Shown: positions 17,851-26,954 of the stretch, one piece after another | Layout of the letters: every line of letters begins with the position of its first letter | Numbering within the stretch: position 1 is the first letter of the stretch | Source of the DNA: Rossellomorea aquimaris | GTDB lineage: Bacteria; Bacillota; Bacilli; Bacillales; Bacillaceae_B | Reading direction: 5' to 3' | Assembly (NCBI RefSeq): GCF_003315075.1 | Contig: NZ_QNRJ01000004.1 | Span: forward strand, 62,001-126,000 | Length of the DNA stretch: 64,000 bases | Notes under the pieces: generated by a model | What the model was told of the DNA's origin: nothing | The model's database searches: none | Seen by the model: only the letters and a program-made list of their open reading frames with translations | Translations under genes and position numbers: made by a program

Positions 17851-17986
17851 CATAATAAGTTCAATAATTGTAATTATACTGTCATTGGGATGCACCTGTT
17901 ACTGAGGGCATACTTCAGCATACAAATTTAGATGCACATGCATCACATAATTTCAATGCTGCACAGCCGTTGAGCGTCGCAAGTCA

Positions 17987-18811
17987 TTAGTGCCTCCGAT
18001 AGTTGTGAAGATAAGGTTCAAGTCTATACTTCTTTCTACGGTAATACATCAGAAATATAGCTATGTAAATAATGAGCAACGAAACCAATTGAGCTACTCG
18101 AATACTGTCTGTAAGCATTAGACTGTCTGTCCTCATTCCTTCAACAAAAAATCTGCCCGTGGAATACCAAATCAGGTAAGTGAGGAACACATCTCCCTGC
18201 TTTAATTTTGTGAACTTTTTTCTAATAGTGATCAAAACAATAAATCCCAATAAATTCCACATTGATTCATAAAGAAATGTCGGATGATAATAATTACCCT
18301 CGATGAACATCTGATCGACTATAAAGTCAGGCAGGAACATTGATTCTAGAAACTCTCTGCTCACTTGAGTTCCATGAGCCTCCTGATTGATGAAATTACC
18401 CCATCGTCCAATAGATTGAGCCAAGATCAAACTCGGTGCAGCAATATCGGCGACTTTCCAAAAAGATATGCCTTTTTTATAACAGTAAATAATTGTGGTT
18501 AATACCGCCCCAATCAACGCACCATGAATGGCTATTCCGCCTTCCCAGACAGCAATGATATTCAACGGGTTTTCTTTATAGTATTCCCATTCAAAACTAA
18601 CATAATAGATTCTTGCAAAAAGAATGGAAATAGGAATTGCCCAAATCAAAAGATCCGGAAATACGTTATGGTCCAGACCTGTCTTTCTGGACTCTTTAGT
18701 AGCCAGCAAGAACCCTATCAGTATACCTAACCCTATTATTACTCCATACCAGTAAACAGTAAAGGGTCCAACTTCTATTGCTATACGGTCTATCGTGTTT
18801 ATGTCCTCCAC
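17987..18811 (-). CDS. lgt: Prolipoprotein diacylglyceryl transferase (accessory copy)
   Basis: The protein has 274 residues and seven TM segments. It contains the Lgt signature ([13 protein letters not shown], about residue 134), HGALIGA and the C-terminal GxRTDS region (EGMRTDSL). It transfers diacylglycerol from phosphatidylglycerol to the lipobox Cys of prolipoproteins. The start is GTG with AAAGGAGG eleven bases away. A chromosomal Lgt normally sits with hprK, so this copy in a metal island is probably an extra one serving the island's lipoproteins (the multicopper oxidase and DUF1541 protein). Confidence 0.93.
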   Translation of the reverse strand: MEDINTIDRIAIEVGPFTVYWYGVIIGLGILIGFLLATKESRKTGLDHNVFPDLLIWAIPISILFARIYYVSFEWEYYKENPLNIIAVWEGGIAIHGALIGAVLTTIIYCYKKGISFWKVADIAAPSLILAQSIGRWGNFINQEAHGTQVSREFLESMFLPDFIVDQMFIEGNYYHPTFLYESMWNLLGFIVLITIRKKFTKLKQGDVFLTYLIWYSTGRFFVEGMRTDSLMLTDSIRVAQLVSLLIIYIAIFLMYYRRKKYRLEPYLHNYRRH

Positions 18812-18982
18812 TGTAAAACATACCTCCTTTTAATAGGATAGTTTATCTGATAAATAAGGAGAAATTATGAATTAAAACACTTTTTTATTTAATTGTGAAC
18901 TTTTTATTACATAAATCTATTTCCTTAAGTTTTGCATTTATTTCACTTAATCTTAAGTTATAACTTTTATGGAGGTAACAAG

Positions 18983-20578
18983 ATGAAAAAGTTAATTTTA
19001 TTTAGTTTTTTCCTGTTTTTAACAATTATGTTAACTGCATGCTCTTCACAAGAAGACGAAATGGGCGGCATGGAGCATAGTGAATCCAACGATAACACCA
19101 AACAAAGTTCAACTAATTCTGACGGTCAATCAGATGGAGTAAAGACAGTCGATACAGAAACATTGACAGGTAACGAATTTACAATCACTGCAAAAGAAGG
19201 AATCCATCAACTAACTCCTACAACCAGCGTTAACGCATTAACCTTTAACGGATCAGTTCCAGGTTCACAACTTCGAGTCAAACAAGGGGAAAAAGTAAAA
19301 ATTAATTTAAAGAATGAATTAGATGTCCCAGTTACTATTCACTGGCATGGCATTACTGTTCCTAATGACATGGATGGGATCCCAGGGGTTACTCAGAATG
19401 CCGTTCAACCCGGAGAAACTTTCCAGTATGAATTCACTCCTGAAGATGCAGGTACCTATATGTACCATACCCATCAAAATGCAGTCGAACAAATGGATAA
19501 AGGGCTCTATGGATCTTTAATTGTCGAGCCAAAGGAAGTCAGCTATGACAGAGATTATACGCTAATGCTCGATGAATGGATAAGCGAAGAAAAGAACTCG
19601 GGTATGGATGAGATGGGAGGCATGGACCATGAAAAAATGAATTCAGAAGGGGGTCAGAACGAAAACTCTGAAAAAATGGAGAACGATGAGGGAAATTCTA
19701 TGGGTCATGATATGAGTGAGTACGATGTATTCTCCATAAACGGTAAAAGTGGGGAAGCAATAGAACCACTCAAAGTCAAGGAAGGAGAAAAGGTTCGACT
19801 TCGCCTTGTGAACGTTGGCTTTATGTCCCACAAGATACATTTACATGGACATGATTATAAAGTGGTCGCAATTGACGGTCAGGAAATAACGAATCCACAG
19901 AAACTTAAAGACGAAGTTGTCTCCATCGCTCCAGGTGAACGCTATGATATCGAATTTACTGCAGACAATCCTGGTGAGTGGTTCCTCGAATGTCATGGTG
20001 AAATGGAAGGCACAAAAGGAATGAAGACTTTAATAAAATATGAAGGTGCCGAGACCAGCGTAGATAAGTCAAATCAAGCTCAAAAATTGCCGGAATTTAA
20101 CTTTACATCGTACGGGGAACCTGAGGAGACTAAGTTCAGCCTTGATCAACAATATGATGTCGAATATACAATGGATTTGAATACCACAATGAACCACGAA
20201 GGAATGGCCTATACAATCAATGATAATACATTCCCTAATACAGAAAATATCAAGGTAAATGAAAACGACCTTGTAAAAGTTACATTGACGAACAATTCGA
20301 AAAGTGATGACCACCCCATGCATCTACACGGACACTTTTTTCAAGTATTGAGTAAAAACGGTAAACCAATAGAAGGTTCACCCATTTGGAAAGATACAAT
20401 AAATTTAAAGCCCGGAGATGAATACGTAGTGGCATTTAAGGCAGATAACCCCGGAAACTGGCTATTCCATTGTCACGATCTTCATCATGCAAGTGCCGGA
20501 ATGGTGAATATGGTAAAATACAATGGTTTTACACCAAGTTTCACTCCAGACCCTGAAGCTAATAACCAGCCGGAATGA
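18983..20578 (+). CDS. Multicopper oxidase, lipoprotein (CopA/CueO-like)
   Basis: The protein has 531 residues from ATG 18983 (GGAGG seven bases upstream). It has a lipoprotein signal with lipobox LTAC, and three cupredoxin domains. The copper ligands are complete: HWHG and HTHQN in the first domain, HPMHLHGH and HCHDLHHASAGM in the last, the latter giving the type-1 His-Cys-His-Met site. An acidic Met/His-rich insertion (about residues 202-248, repeated MGGMDHE and MGHDM) sits after the first domain, as in CueO-type cuprous oxidases. It likely oxidises Cu(I) outside the membrane. It is transcribed divergently from lgt. Confidence 0.93.
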   Translation: MKKLILFSFFLFLTIMLTACSSQEDEMGGMEHSESNDNTKQSSTNSDGQSDGVKTVDTETLTGNEFTITAKEGIHQLTPTTSVNALTFNGSVPGSQLRVKQGEKVKINLKNELDVPVTIHWHGITVPNDMDGIPGVTQNAVQPGETFQYEFTPEDAGTYMYHTHQNAVEQMDKGLYGSLIVEPKEVSYDRDYTLMLDEWISEEKNSGMDEMGGMDHEKMNSEGGQNENSEKMENDEGNSMGHDMSEYDVFSINGKSGEAIEPLKVKEGEKVRLRLVNVGFMSHKIHLHGHDYKVVAIDGQEITNPQKLKDEVVSIAPGERYDIEFTADNPGEWFLECHGEMEGTKGMKTLIKYEGAETSVDKSNQAQKLPEFNFTSYGEPEETKFSLDQQYDVEYTMDLNTTMNHEGMAYTINDNTFPNTENIKVNENDLVKVTLTNNSKSDDHPMHLHGHFFQVLSKNGKPIEGSPIWKDTINLKPGDEYVVAFKADNPGNWLFHCHDLHHASAGMVNMVKYNGFTPSFTPDPEANNQPE

Positions 20579-20712
20579 TAAAACCTTACTGATTAATTTA
20601 TATACTCTTAGGCTCTGGAAAAGTGGAATTCTGGACTTACACAAAAAAATGCCTTACCATAAAACAATGTTGGCTACCAAAAATTATATAAATCTGCATT
20701 TTAGATAAAAAG

Positions 20713-20774
20713 AAAACGAAAACTGCTCTAACGTAGGTATTGACGAGACAACTTACGAGTGGAGTTTTCGTTTT
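20713..20774 (+). terminator. Terminator after the multicopper oxidase
   Basis: Arms AAAACGAAAACT and AGTTTTCGTTTT enclose a 38-base loop and are followed by a short T tract. The large loop makes it less certain than the others. Confidence 0.55.
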
Positions 20775-20779
20775 TATAC

Positions 20780-21250
20780 TTCATCTCGATAAAATTCATT
20801 AAACCATATATGCACTCTTAAATCTTTAAATTGTTTGTCTATCTTCTGTCTCTTCTTTATGTTTAAGGTATCATTTTAACCAATACCTCTGAGTAACCCA
20901 GCGATTATTTCACAATTAAAATTGTCCTCTTAAGATAGGTGAATATTGGTACGAATTGCCGGAATTAGTCGAAATATGTGTATTAACCTTCCTTTACCTA
21001 AAACTGCTCTATTAGTAATAATAATCGTTCCTGCTTGTTCCAGAATCACCTTTATCACTATTTCATGATTTCTTTTTTTCTTGCTTCTTAGTTTAAAAAG
21101 CAATATATGAACAATCGATAATCAGATAATATTTGTTTATGAAATTGATAAGTATTGAGTTTTAAGGAGTTTATTTTTTATAGATTAAATGATTTCAATA
21201 ATTTTGGAATGGCCTGTCTTTTCTTCTCATATCATGTAAGCAAACAAAGG
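20780..21250. other. AT-rich stretch without a gene
   Basis: No frame with a ribosome binding site and protein-like composition is seen on either strand. It separates the multicopper oxidase from the cupredoxin gene and presumably contains the promoter of the latter. Confidence 0.6.
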
Positions 21251-21261
21251 AGGAGATAACG

Positions 21262-22203
21262 ATTCAACCATATCAATTATTTATTTCTATCACTCTTTTT
21301 CTCTTAGTTTTGGCTTGTATGATTATAGGGAAAATATTAAAAGAACAGTTACATTCCATGTCATACATGATGATTTCCATGTACACAGGGATGAGTTTTG
21401 GATTGACGCTTGGAGTAATGTTCGGCTCACAATATCAAGGGGATTTATTCTATTCCACTTTGTTATCTATAGGAATAGGAGGTATTGCCGGACTGTTGAT
21501 AGGAATCATCCATAGTCCTCTATCTTCCATTGAAGGATTAATGGCAGGATTGATGGGTGGTATGATGGGCGCAATGTTAGGAGAAATGATTTCTTTTAAA
21601 GAATCTATTATGATTTTAAAAATTTTGTCAGGACTTTCATTATGCTCTATATTTCTATTTTTCATTTTTCCGCGAACCAAACCTGAACAAGACCTAATTA
21701 CAAAGAAATGGCTATTTAAGCCTTTAGCCGTCTTCATCACCATCTTTGCATTTTTCTTTTCAGGTGAACTACTTTTTAAATCTACTGCTTCGCCACATTC
21801 AGAATCAACTAAAGAGCAGACGGAGCATCAATCTCACCCTGATCATAACGGTTCAAACCAGACTCAGGATATACACACAATCAACATCATTGCATCCGAA
21901 ATGCGTTATCTGTCATCCACCATAACTGTTGTAAAAGACACACCTGCCAGAATTGTGTTACAAAATGATGATCAAGTTGAACACGATATTGAAATTAAAG
22001 GAATTACTGCTAATGCGCCTAATTCAAATGGCGGGCATGCCCACCACTCATCAATATCCAATGAATCATTCCATCTTCATGCTCAAGCCAACAGTTCAAA
22101 TCAACTAGAATTTCTTCCTACCGAAAAAGGAGTTTATGAATTTTTCTGTACCGTCCCTGGTCATAAAGAAAGAGGTATGACCGGTTTGCTGATCGTAACT
22201 TAA
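21262..22203 (+). CDS. Membrane-anchored cupredoxin, ATT start proposed
   Basis: The protein of about 313 residues has five hydrophobic segments with Gly/Met-rich motifs (GLMAGLMGGMMGAMLGEM) and a His-rich linker. A C-terminal plastocyanin-like domain carries a type-1 site: His (VEHDI), Cys (FFC), His and Met (PGHKERGM). A strong AAAGGAGGAGATAAC site is followed at the right distance by ATT 21262, not by ATG/GTG/TTG. Starting there restores the first TM segment, while the internal TTG 21310 and ATG 21319 would begin inside it without a ribosome site. It may accept or store copper delivered from the oxidase upstream. Confidence 0.8.
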   Translation: MQPYQLFISITLFLLVLACMIIGKILKEQLHSMSYMMISMYTGMSFGLTLGVMFGSQYQGDLFYSTLLSIGIGGIAGLLIGIIHSPLSSIEGLMAGLMGGMMGAMLGEMISFKESIMILKILSGLSLCSIFLFFIFPRTKPEQDLITKKWLFKPLAVFITIFAFFFSGELLFKSTASPHSESTKEQTEHQSHPDHNGSNQTQDIHTINIIASEMRYLSSTITVVKDTPARIVLQNDDQVEHDIEIKGITANAPNSNGGHAHHSSISNESFHLHAQANSSNQLEFLPTEKGVYEFFCTVPGHKERGMTGLLIVT

Positions 22204-22423
22204 TTAAAGGGTTCTTTTTTTTAGAATGTGATATGTAATTTAACCACCTCCCCACTCTTAAAGCTTCTTTCGTAATCAATATTAATACTTTAGATTAATC
22301 AATAAAAAATAATTCACACCCAAAAAATCATCGAATAAATATTGAATCCTTTCATGTGCAAACAATCTGCAAATCTTCTGGGAAAATATCTAATTATACA
22401 TCTAATATTTTTAGGAGGATTCG

Positions 22424-23545
22424 ATGAAAACACATAAACAATTAGAACAGTTTGCCAGTAAACCTAATTCTTATAATGATCGCGCAGGGGTTAACCTTAA
22501 GACGTATGATACGAAAAATGTCTCGAGACTAAATACAGATAATACGCTGGAGGCTTCAATCTATACTTCCCAAATGATTTGGCCGGCCACACATGATGAA
22601 ACGAGACCTGGCACGGTTATTCTTTTCCCGAATAAATCGTGGAGTATTGGCTTGGCCTCGGTAAATTTTATTCATCACCCAAATAACGGACCTGTTTTTC
22701 ATTTTGACTCGGAAGGTGTGTCGGAAGAAGTGCTTAATGAAATCGACAGACTACAACCTAAAGGAAATTCTGAAGGGATTCAAATAATGGTTATGGGAGA
22801 CATTACTGATCATGTGAATGAACAATTGGCTTCTTATAAGGTTAAATCGTTAACAGCAGAGACGGCTGCTCAGTTTGCTTTTAAAGTCGATGAGGAATAT
22901 GCAAGATTGACAGATGAGTATCCTGAAAACATCCTCGTTGTATCCTCCGAGGATCATGCAAAGCTTTTTTCTCTAGTAGCTGGTTATTGGATTGCTCATA
23001 TGCCTGAGCCCATTTTATATGTAGAAACGAATGGCGTTCCATTAGAAACAATTAAAGCCCTGAAGAAAAGAAAGAATCCAAATATTTATATTGTAGGACC
23101 TGAAAAAATAATTTCTAAACAAGTAGAAGAAGAACTGAGCATGTATGGTAGCGTTACTAGAATTCCAGGAGATAATCCCGTCGATGTCTCAATTGAATTC
23201 ACAATGTTTAAAGACCAGGATAGTGGTTTTGGATGGGGTATCGACAAGCCAGGGAGGGGGCTTTCCTTCATCTCAACCTCCCAGCCTGAATTGGCTATTA
23301 CTACAGCTCCATTTTCCCACCTGGGAAAGCATTGTCCGCTAATTTGGCTGGACCAAGGTAAACTGGAGGACTCTGTTTATCATTTCCTTGCAAAGATTAA
23401 ACCTACTTTTCAAGATAGCCCCCAAGAAGGTCCATATAATCATTCCTATTTAATGGGGAGTATTGAAACCATCTCTTATGAGACCCAGGGGATAATCGAT
23501 AACAAGCTTGAAATCGTTGCAGAAAGTGACGGGGGACACCACTAA
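22424..23545 (+). CDS. CWB2-like (cell wall-binding repeat) protein with C-terminal His pair
   Basis: The protein has 373 residues. It has repeated segments that look like the CWB2 fold (ENILVVSSEDHAKLFSLVAGYWIAH, then NIYIVGPEKIISKQVEEEL). No signal peptide or TM segment is visible, which is odd for a cell-wall binder. The C-terminus ends in Asp-Gly-Gly-His-His, a possible metal site. AGGAGGATTCG precedes the ATG. Its function is unknown. Location within the copper island suggests a link to metal stress, but the protein could be a cytoplasmic relative of the family. Confidence 0.65.
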   Translation: MKTHKQLEQFASKPNSYNDRAGVNLKTYDTKNVSRLNTDNTLEASIYTSQMIWPATHDETRPGTVILFPNKSWSIGLASVNFIHHPNNGPVFHFDSEGVSEEVLNEIDRLQPKGNSEGIQIMVMGDITDHVNEQLASYKVKSLTAETAAQFAFKVDEEYARLTDEYPENILVVSSEDHAKLFSLVAGYWIAHMPEPILYVETNGVPLETIKALKKRKNPNIYIVGPEKIISKQVEEELSMYGSVTRIPGDNPVDVSIEFTMFKDQDSGFGWGIDKPGRGLSFISTSQPELAITTAPFSHLGKHCPLIWLDQGKLEDSVYHFLAKIKPTFQDSPQEGPYNHSYLMGSIETISYETQGIIDNKLEIVAESDGGHH

Positions 23546-23556
23546 ATCATGAAATA

Positions 23557-23592
23557 AAAAAAGATGGAGCCAAGAATCGCTCCATCTTTTTT
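23557..23592. terminator. Bidirectional terminator
   Basis: A perfect 14-bp stem (AAAAAAGATGGAGC with GCTCCATCTTTTTT) with an 8-base loop serves both the CWB2-like gene and the converging MATE gene. Confidence 0.93.
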
Positions 23593-25037
23593 TAGTAGTT
23601 ATTCACACACGCTGACATATTCTCCTTCGATGTTTGAGGGTGGCAATGAGATTCTGGGTCTTCTTCCGGCTCCACTTTCACCACAATCCACTTGTCACGA
23701 TGAAATTGTAGGGTTAGTACGACGGCTCTAAAGGCAATATCCAAACCAATCGCCATCCAGACACCTAGCAGCCCCCATTCAAGCTGAATGCCCAATACAT
23801 AAACAAGTAACGTTCGGATAGCCCACATACCGATTCCTGTTAAATACATCGGAAATTTTGTATTATTCGCTCCTTGAAAGGCACCTGTTAAAACAAGGAC
23901 AACTGCCAAAAATGGCTGAAATACTCCTGAGACTTTCAATGCTGTTCCAATGTTTCCGATCACTACTTTGTCTTCTGTAAATAAACTTCCTGCCCATCCG
24001 CCTAAGCTAAATAATATGAGTCCAAAGACAGCCATACTTCCAACTGCTAAAAATACACACAGTTTAGCATATGTTTTCGCTTCATCAAACTTACCGGCTC
24101 CAACCTGCTGACCTACCAGAATCGTTGCTGCTGTGGCAAATCCAAACCCGATCATGTAAGAGAACACTTCAATGTTACCAGCAATCTGATGAGCTGCGAA
24201 AACATTGGTTCCAAGAGCCACAACAAATCCAAAATAAACAATTTGACCTGCTCTCATAATCAATCGTTCTCCTGCTGCGGGAGTCCCTAGGATAAACAGC
24301 TCTTTTAAATGAACAGGATCTACTTTCCAATATTCTTTTTTAAAAGTTAATGAAGTATTTTTTTGAGTATAGCGAAATAGTATAAAAGTTCCCAGTGCGC
24401 GTGCTACGACTGTAGCAGTTGCTGCACCGACTATTCCCATTTCAGGTATGACCCAAAAACCAAAGATAAAAACGTAATCCAGTAACGCATTCACAATGTT
24501 GATGATAATACTCGTCTTCATCGGGGACTTTGTGTCACCTGCCCCCCTGAGAATAGCGCTCAAAACGAACATCAAGGCCATAAATACAGATGGAATGGCA
24601 ACAATCCTAAAATATGTCACCCCTGCATCCAGTACATTGCTCTCAATCCCCATTAATTTAAGCAACGGCTCTGCAAAAAATATAGTAATAATTCCAGTGA
24701 TTATACCCACAACAATCGTTACAATAATTGATTGTTGTGCAATGTGCCGTGCCTTCTCTATTTTATTGGCACCTATAAAGTTAGCAATATATACATTAGC
24801 CGCGACCCCAAGGGCCATGAATAGAGCGAAATATATAGCGAGTATAGCATTTGTTACCCCTACAGCCGATACTTGTATTAGGCCCAATTTTGAAACAAAG
24901 TACGTATCAACAAAACCTAAGATAGTCTGAAAAAAATTCTCCACAACTGCGGGTAGAGCGAGTAGAAGGATCAGCTTTATCTTTTTTCTGTTAGTATCTG
25001 CTTCTTGAACCTCTTTTCCTTCAATGTTTGTCGTCAG
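23592..25037 (-). CDS. MATE-family efflux transporter, CTG start proposed
   Basis: The protein of about 481 residues has twelve TM segments and typical MATE repeats (for example RGAGDTKSPM, GAFQGANNTKFPMY). It exports organic cations or drugs using Na+ or H+ gradients. The first in-frame ATG (24942-24944) lies inside TM1 and has no ribosome site. The open frame extends upstream to CTG 25037, which has AGGAG nine bases before it and yields the usual basic N-terminus (NRKKIKLILLLALPAVVE). The C-terminus ends in a Cys/His-containing tail (ESHCHPQ). No copper motif is evident apart from that. Confidence 0.82.
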   Translation of the reverse strand: MTTNIEGKEVQEADTNRKKIKLILLLALPAVVENFFQTILGFVDTYFVSKLGLIQVSAVGVTNAILAIYFALFMALGVAANVYIANFIGANKIEKARHIAQQSIIVTIVVGIITGIITIFFAEPLLKLMGIESNVLDAGVTYFRIVAIPSVFMALMFVLSAILRGAGDTKSPMKTSIIINIVNALLDYVFIFGFWVIPEMGIVGAATATVVARALGTFILFRYTQKNTSLTFKKEYWKVDPVHLKELFILGTPAAGERLIMRAGQIVYFGFVVALGTNVFAAHQIAGNIEVFSYMIGFGFATAATILVGQQVGAGKFDEAKTYAKLCVFLAVGSMAVFGLILFSLGGWAGSLFTEDKVVIGNIGTALKVSGVFQPFLAVVLVLTGAFQGANNTKFPMYLTGIGMWAIRTLLVYVLGIQLEWGLLGVWMAIGLDIAFRAVVLTLQFHRDKWIVVKVEPEEDPESHCHPQTSKENMSACVNNY

Positions 25038-25206
25038 TTTTCACCACTCCTATCATTATTTTCTCCCATACCTATATCTTTCCCTGAAAATATGAATAAT
25101 TTATGCAAAACAATAAATGCATATGTATTAAGGATAAGCATTCACTTTAATAGTCAAAATATCGTTTCTCATTTTGATTTCATATTTTATATAATTGCTG
25201 AACATA

Positions 25207-25241
25207 AAACAGGAGAGACATTCGAACTGTCTCCCCTGTTT
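25207..25241 (-). terminator. Terminator of the Csp-like gene
   Basis: Arms AAACAGG-x-GAGACA and TGTCTC-x-CCTGTTT (one mismatch) and a 7-base loop lie five bases past the stop at 25246. Confidence 0.7.
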
Positions 25242-25245
25242 ATGT

Positions 25246-25572
25246 TTAAGCGATTTTTTTACACTCTTCTGCACAATTAAAGCAGGCATCTGCACATTTT
25301 TGACAATGATCATGCTCATGTTTCTTACATTCTTCTCCACACGTTTCACAAATCTTCGCACACACTTGAGCCAGTTCAGATGCGAATGGTGTCCCTCTTA
25401 CCAGGGATTGTTCTAAGTATGCACACATATCCGCGCATTCTCGATCTAACCGAATGCACTCTTTCATCATGTTGATATCTTCTTCCTTTAAACAAGCATC
25501 GTAGCAATGATTACAAGCTTCCATACATTCATGCAGCGCTTTGATAGCAGATTGGTACCTTTCATGTGACAT
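25246..25572 (-). CDS. Four-helix-bundle copper-binding protein (Csp/DUF326, YhjQ-like)
   Basis: The protein has 108 residues with 14 Cys in CxxxC-type spacing along four amphipathic helices (for example CMEACNHCYDAC, CAKICETCGEEC, CQKCADACFNCAEEC). This is the pattern of copper-storage proteins of the Csp family, which bind many Cu(I) ions inside a four-helix bundle. There is no signal peptide, so it is a cytosolic Csp3-like store. AAGGAGGAA precedes the ATG. It is the last gene of the copper island. Confidence 0.92.
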   Translation of the reverse strand: MSHERYQSAIKALHECMEACNHCYDACLKEEDINMMKECIRLDRECADMCAYLEQSLVRGTPFASELAQVCAKICETCGEECKKHEHDHCQKCADACFNCAEECKKIA

Positions 25573-25639
25573 TTTACATTCCTCCTTGGGATTTGAGTTA
25601 TTTGTTACATAATTACTATATCCATTTATCTTGCCAGTA

Positions 25640-26118
25640 AACGGATAAATAATTTTTTTATCGCTCGTAGAAAGTTATTTTACGTTTGCATGGATAGTGC
25701 ATATTTTGTGGGTATAAATTTTAATGCTCACCGGAGATAACAAAGCAAGGTAAACACAATCAATTCACAAATAATAGTTAAGTGAAGTGAGAGTTTAAGA
25801 CTATTTTAAAAAATCAACTCAGAATTAGACTAATTCATACCTGTATTTTTAGATTCAATAAATAATTAGATTGAAGCATACTTGTGCCAAATGCACATAG
25901 TCAATATTGCAAAATTTGCCGCCTTATGGATAAATTTGATAAAGTTTAATCTAAAAAAACACCTAGCAGTAAATTGACCACGCACGTTACCAAAAAAGTT
26001 CACAAAAGCACACATTTAATTATTTAATGGGGCTTTTGTGAAAATTCTTTTACATTAAAACGACCTAAATTGACTTATTTTAACGTATTTAATAACTCAT
26101 CGTTCGCTGGCAGCCAAA
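25640..26118. other. AT-rich end of the island without a gene
   Basis: No coding frame is supported. It holds an inverted repeat (25999-26042) and leads directly into the tRNA-Ala 3' fragment, so it is probably the outer end of the integrated element. Confidence 0.55.
25999..26042. repeat. 11-bp inverted repeat
   Basis: TTCACAAAAGC and GCTTTTGTGAA form perfect arms around a 22-base loop, about 80 bases inside the tRNA-Ala fragment. It could be a weak terminator or a binding site of a recombination protein. Confidence 0.6.
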
Positions 26119-26148
26119 AGGTCAGCGGTTCGATCCCGCTATGCTCCA
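26119..26148 (+). other. 3' fragment of a tRNA-Ala gene, likely attachment-site scar
   Basis: The 30 bases reproduce the variable-loop end, T stem-loop (AGCGG-TTCGATC-CCGCT) and acceptor 3' strand (ATGCTCC plus A) of tRNA-Ala. No matching 5' half (acceptor GGAGCAT, D arm or anticodon arm) precedes it. The tRNA-operon-like terminator follows ten bases later. Elements that integrate in tRNA genes commonly leave such a duplicate of the 3' end. It marks the change from accessory to conserved gene order. Confidence 0.75.
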
Positions 26149-26157
26149 TACATAAAG

Positions 26158-26192
26158 AAGGCGTCCTTATTTTCAATGAGGACGCCTTTTTT
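26158..26192 (+). terminator. Terminator after the tRNA fragment
   Basis: A 10-bp stem AAGGCGTCCT / AGGACGCCTT with an 11-base loop is followed by four more T. Confidence 0.9.
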
Positions 26193-26304
26193 ATGTTTTT
26201 TTTACAATCTCTGGGTTTAGCGTTATAGTTCCCAGGGTAGTTGAAATACAGTGAAAATTTGGATATGCGAGTTGTTACAAAACCTTTATGGTAAGGAGAA
26301 TATT

Positions 26305-26379
26305 ATGAAACGAATGAAACCAATCTCTTTAGTAGCCGTACTTTTTACACAACACATTCGAATTCCCTATATATGTTAA
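26305..26379 (+). pseudogene. Truncated gene start
   Basis: A good ribosome site (GGTAAGGAG) and ATG 26305 open a 24-codon frame beginning MKRMKPISLVAVLF, like the first TM segment or signal peptide of a membrane protein, then TAA. It looks like a gene whose remainder was deleted next to the island edge. Confidence 0.45.
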
Positions 26380-26425
26380 TTTGAAGTCTTATCCTCAATT
26401 GAGTAACCAGTGATATTTAAAATAA

Positions 26426-26602
26426 CCGGAGTTTTTCCGTTTAGTTTGCAGAATAGAGCTCGGTACGGGTATATAGGCGGAATTTTTCCGGTTAAGCAAA
26501 TTAAAATTACCCATTTACACGTTTTATGAGTCAATAGTCGGAATCTTTCCGTCTATTGAAGGTGTTTTTTATTCTTTTTCCTAATTTAGAGAAATTTCTC
26601 CG
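26426..26602. repeat. Four spaced CGGAATTTTTCCG-like palindromes
   Basis: Near-palindromic units at 26426-26439, 26478-26490, 26539-26551 and 26588-26602 share the form CGGA-TTTTT-CCG followed by a TTAA/TTTA tail, spaced 50 to 61 bases apart. No ORF covers them. Confidence 0.65.
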
Positions 26603-26954
26603 CTTATTTATCACACATGCTGATTCCTCATCTCTGGGTCCGTGAGTGGCCGTTCTTCAACAAAAATAGGGGTTAAACGGCTCAATATAGTGAACTGAGC
26701 CATTTTATTTTTAATCACAATAACAGATACAAAAAGTAATACAAATTAGGCTGCATTTCCGATTTCGTTTTCGGATTTTGCGACAGGAAACGGCACCCGT
26801 TAGTCGTATGATCGGCCTCTTTTTTCAGTTCATTTAATTGACTTTTCTGAATACGATCAGTACCATTTCCCTTATAAGGAAAAGCTCGCCGATTACATAC
26901 GCTTCCTTTTTATTATTTGCACCTGTCCGGCAAAGAAGAAAGGAGAAGAATACC

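Noticed and set aside
17851-17986. Short Cys-rich frame after lgt (minus strand, CAALKLCDACASKFVC)
   Set aside because: No start codon or ribosome site in frame, only about 20 codons; probably chance.
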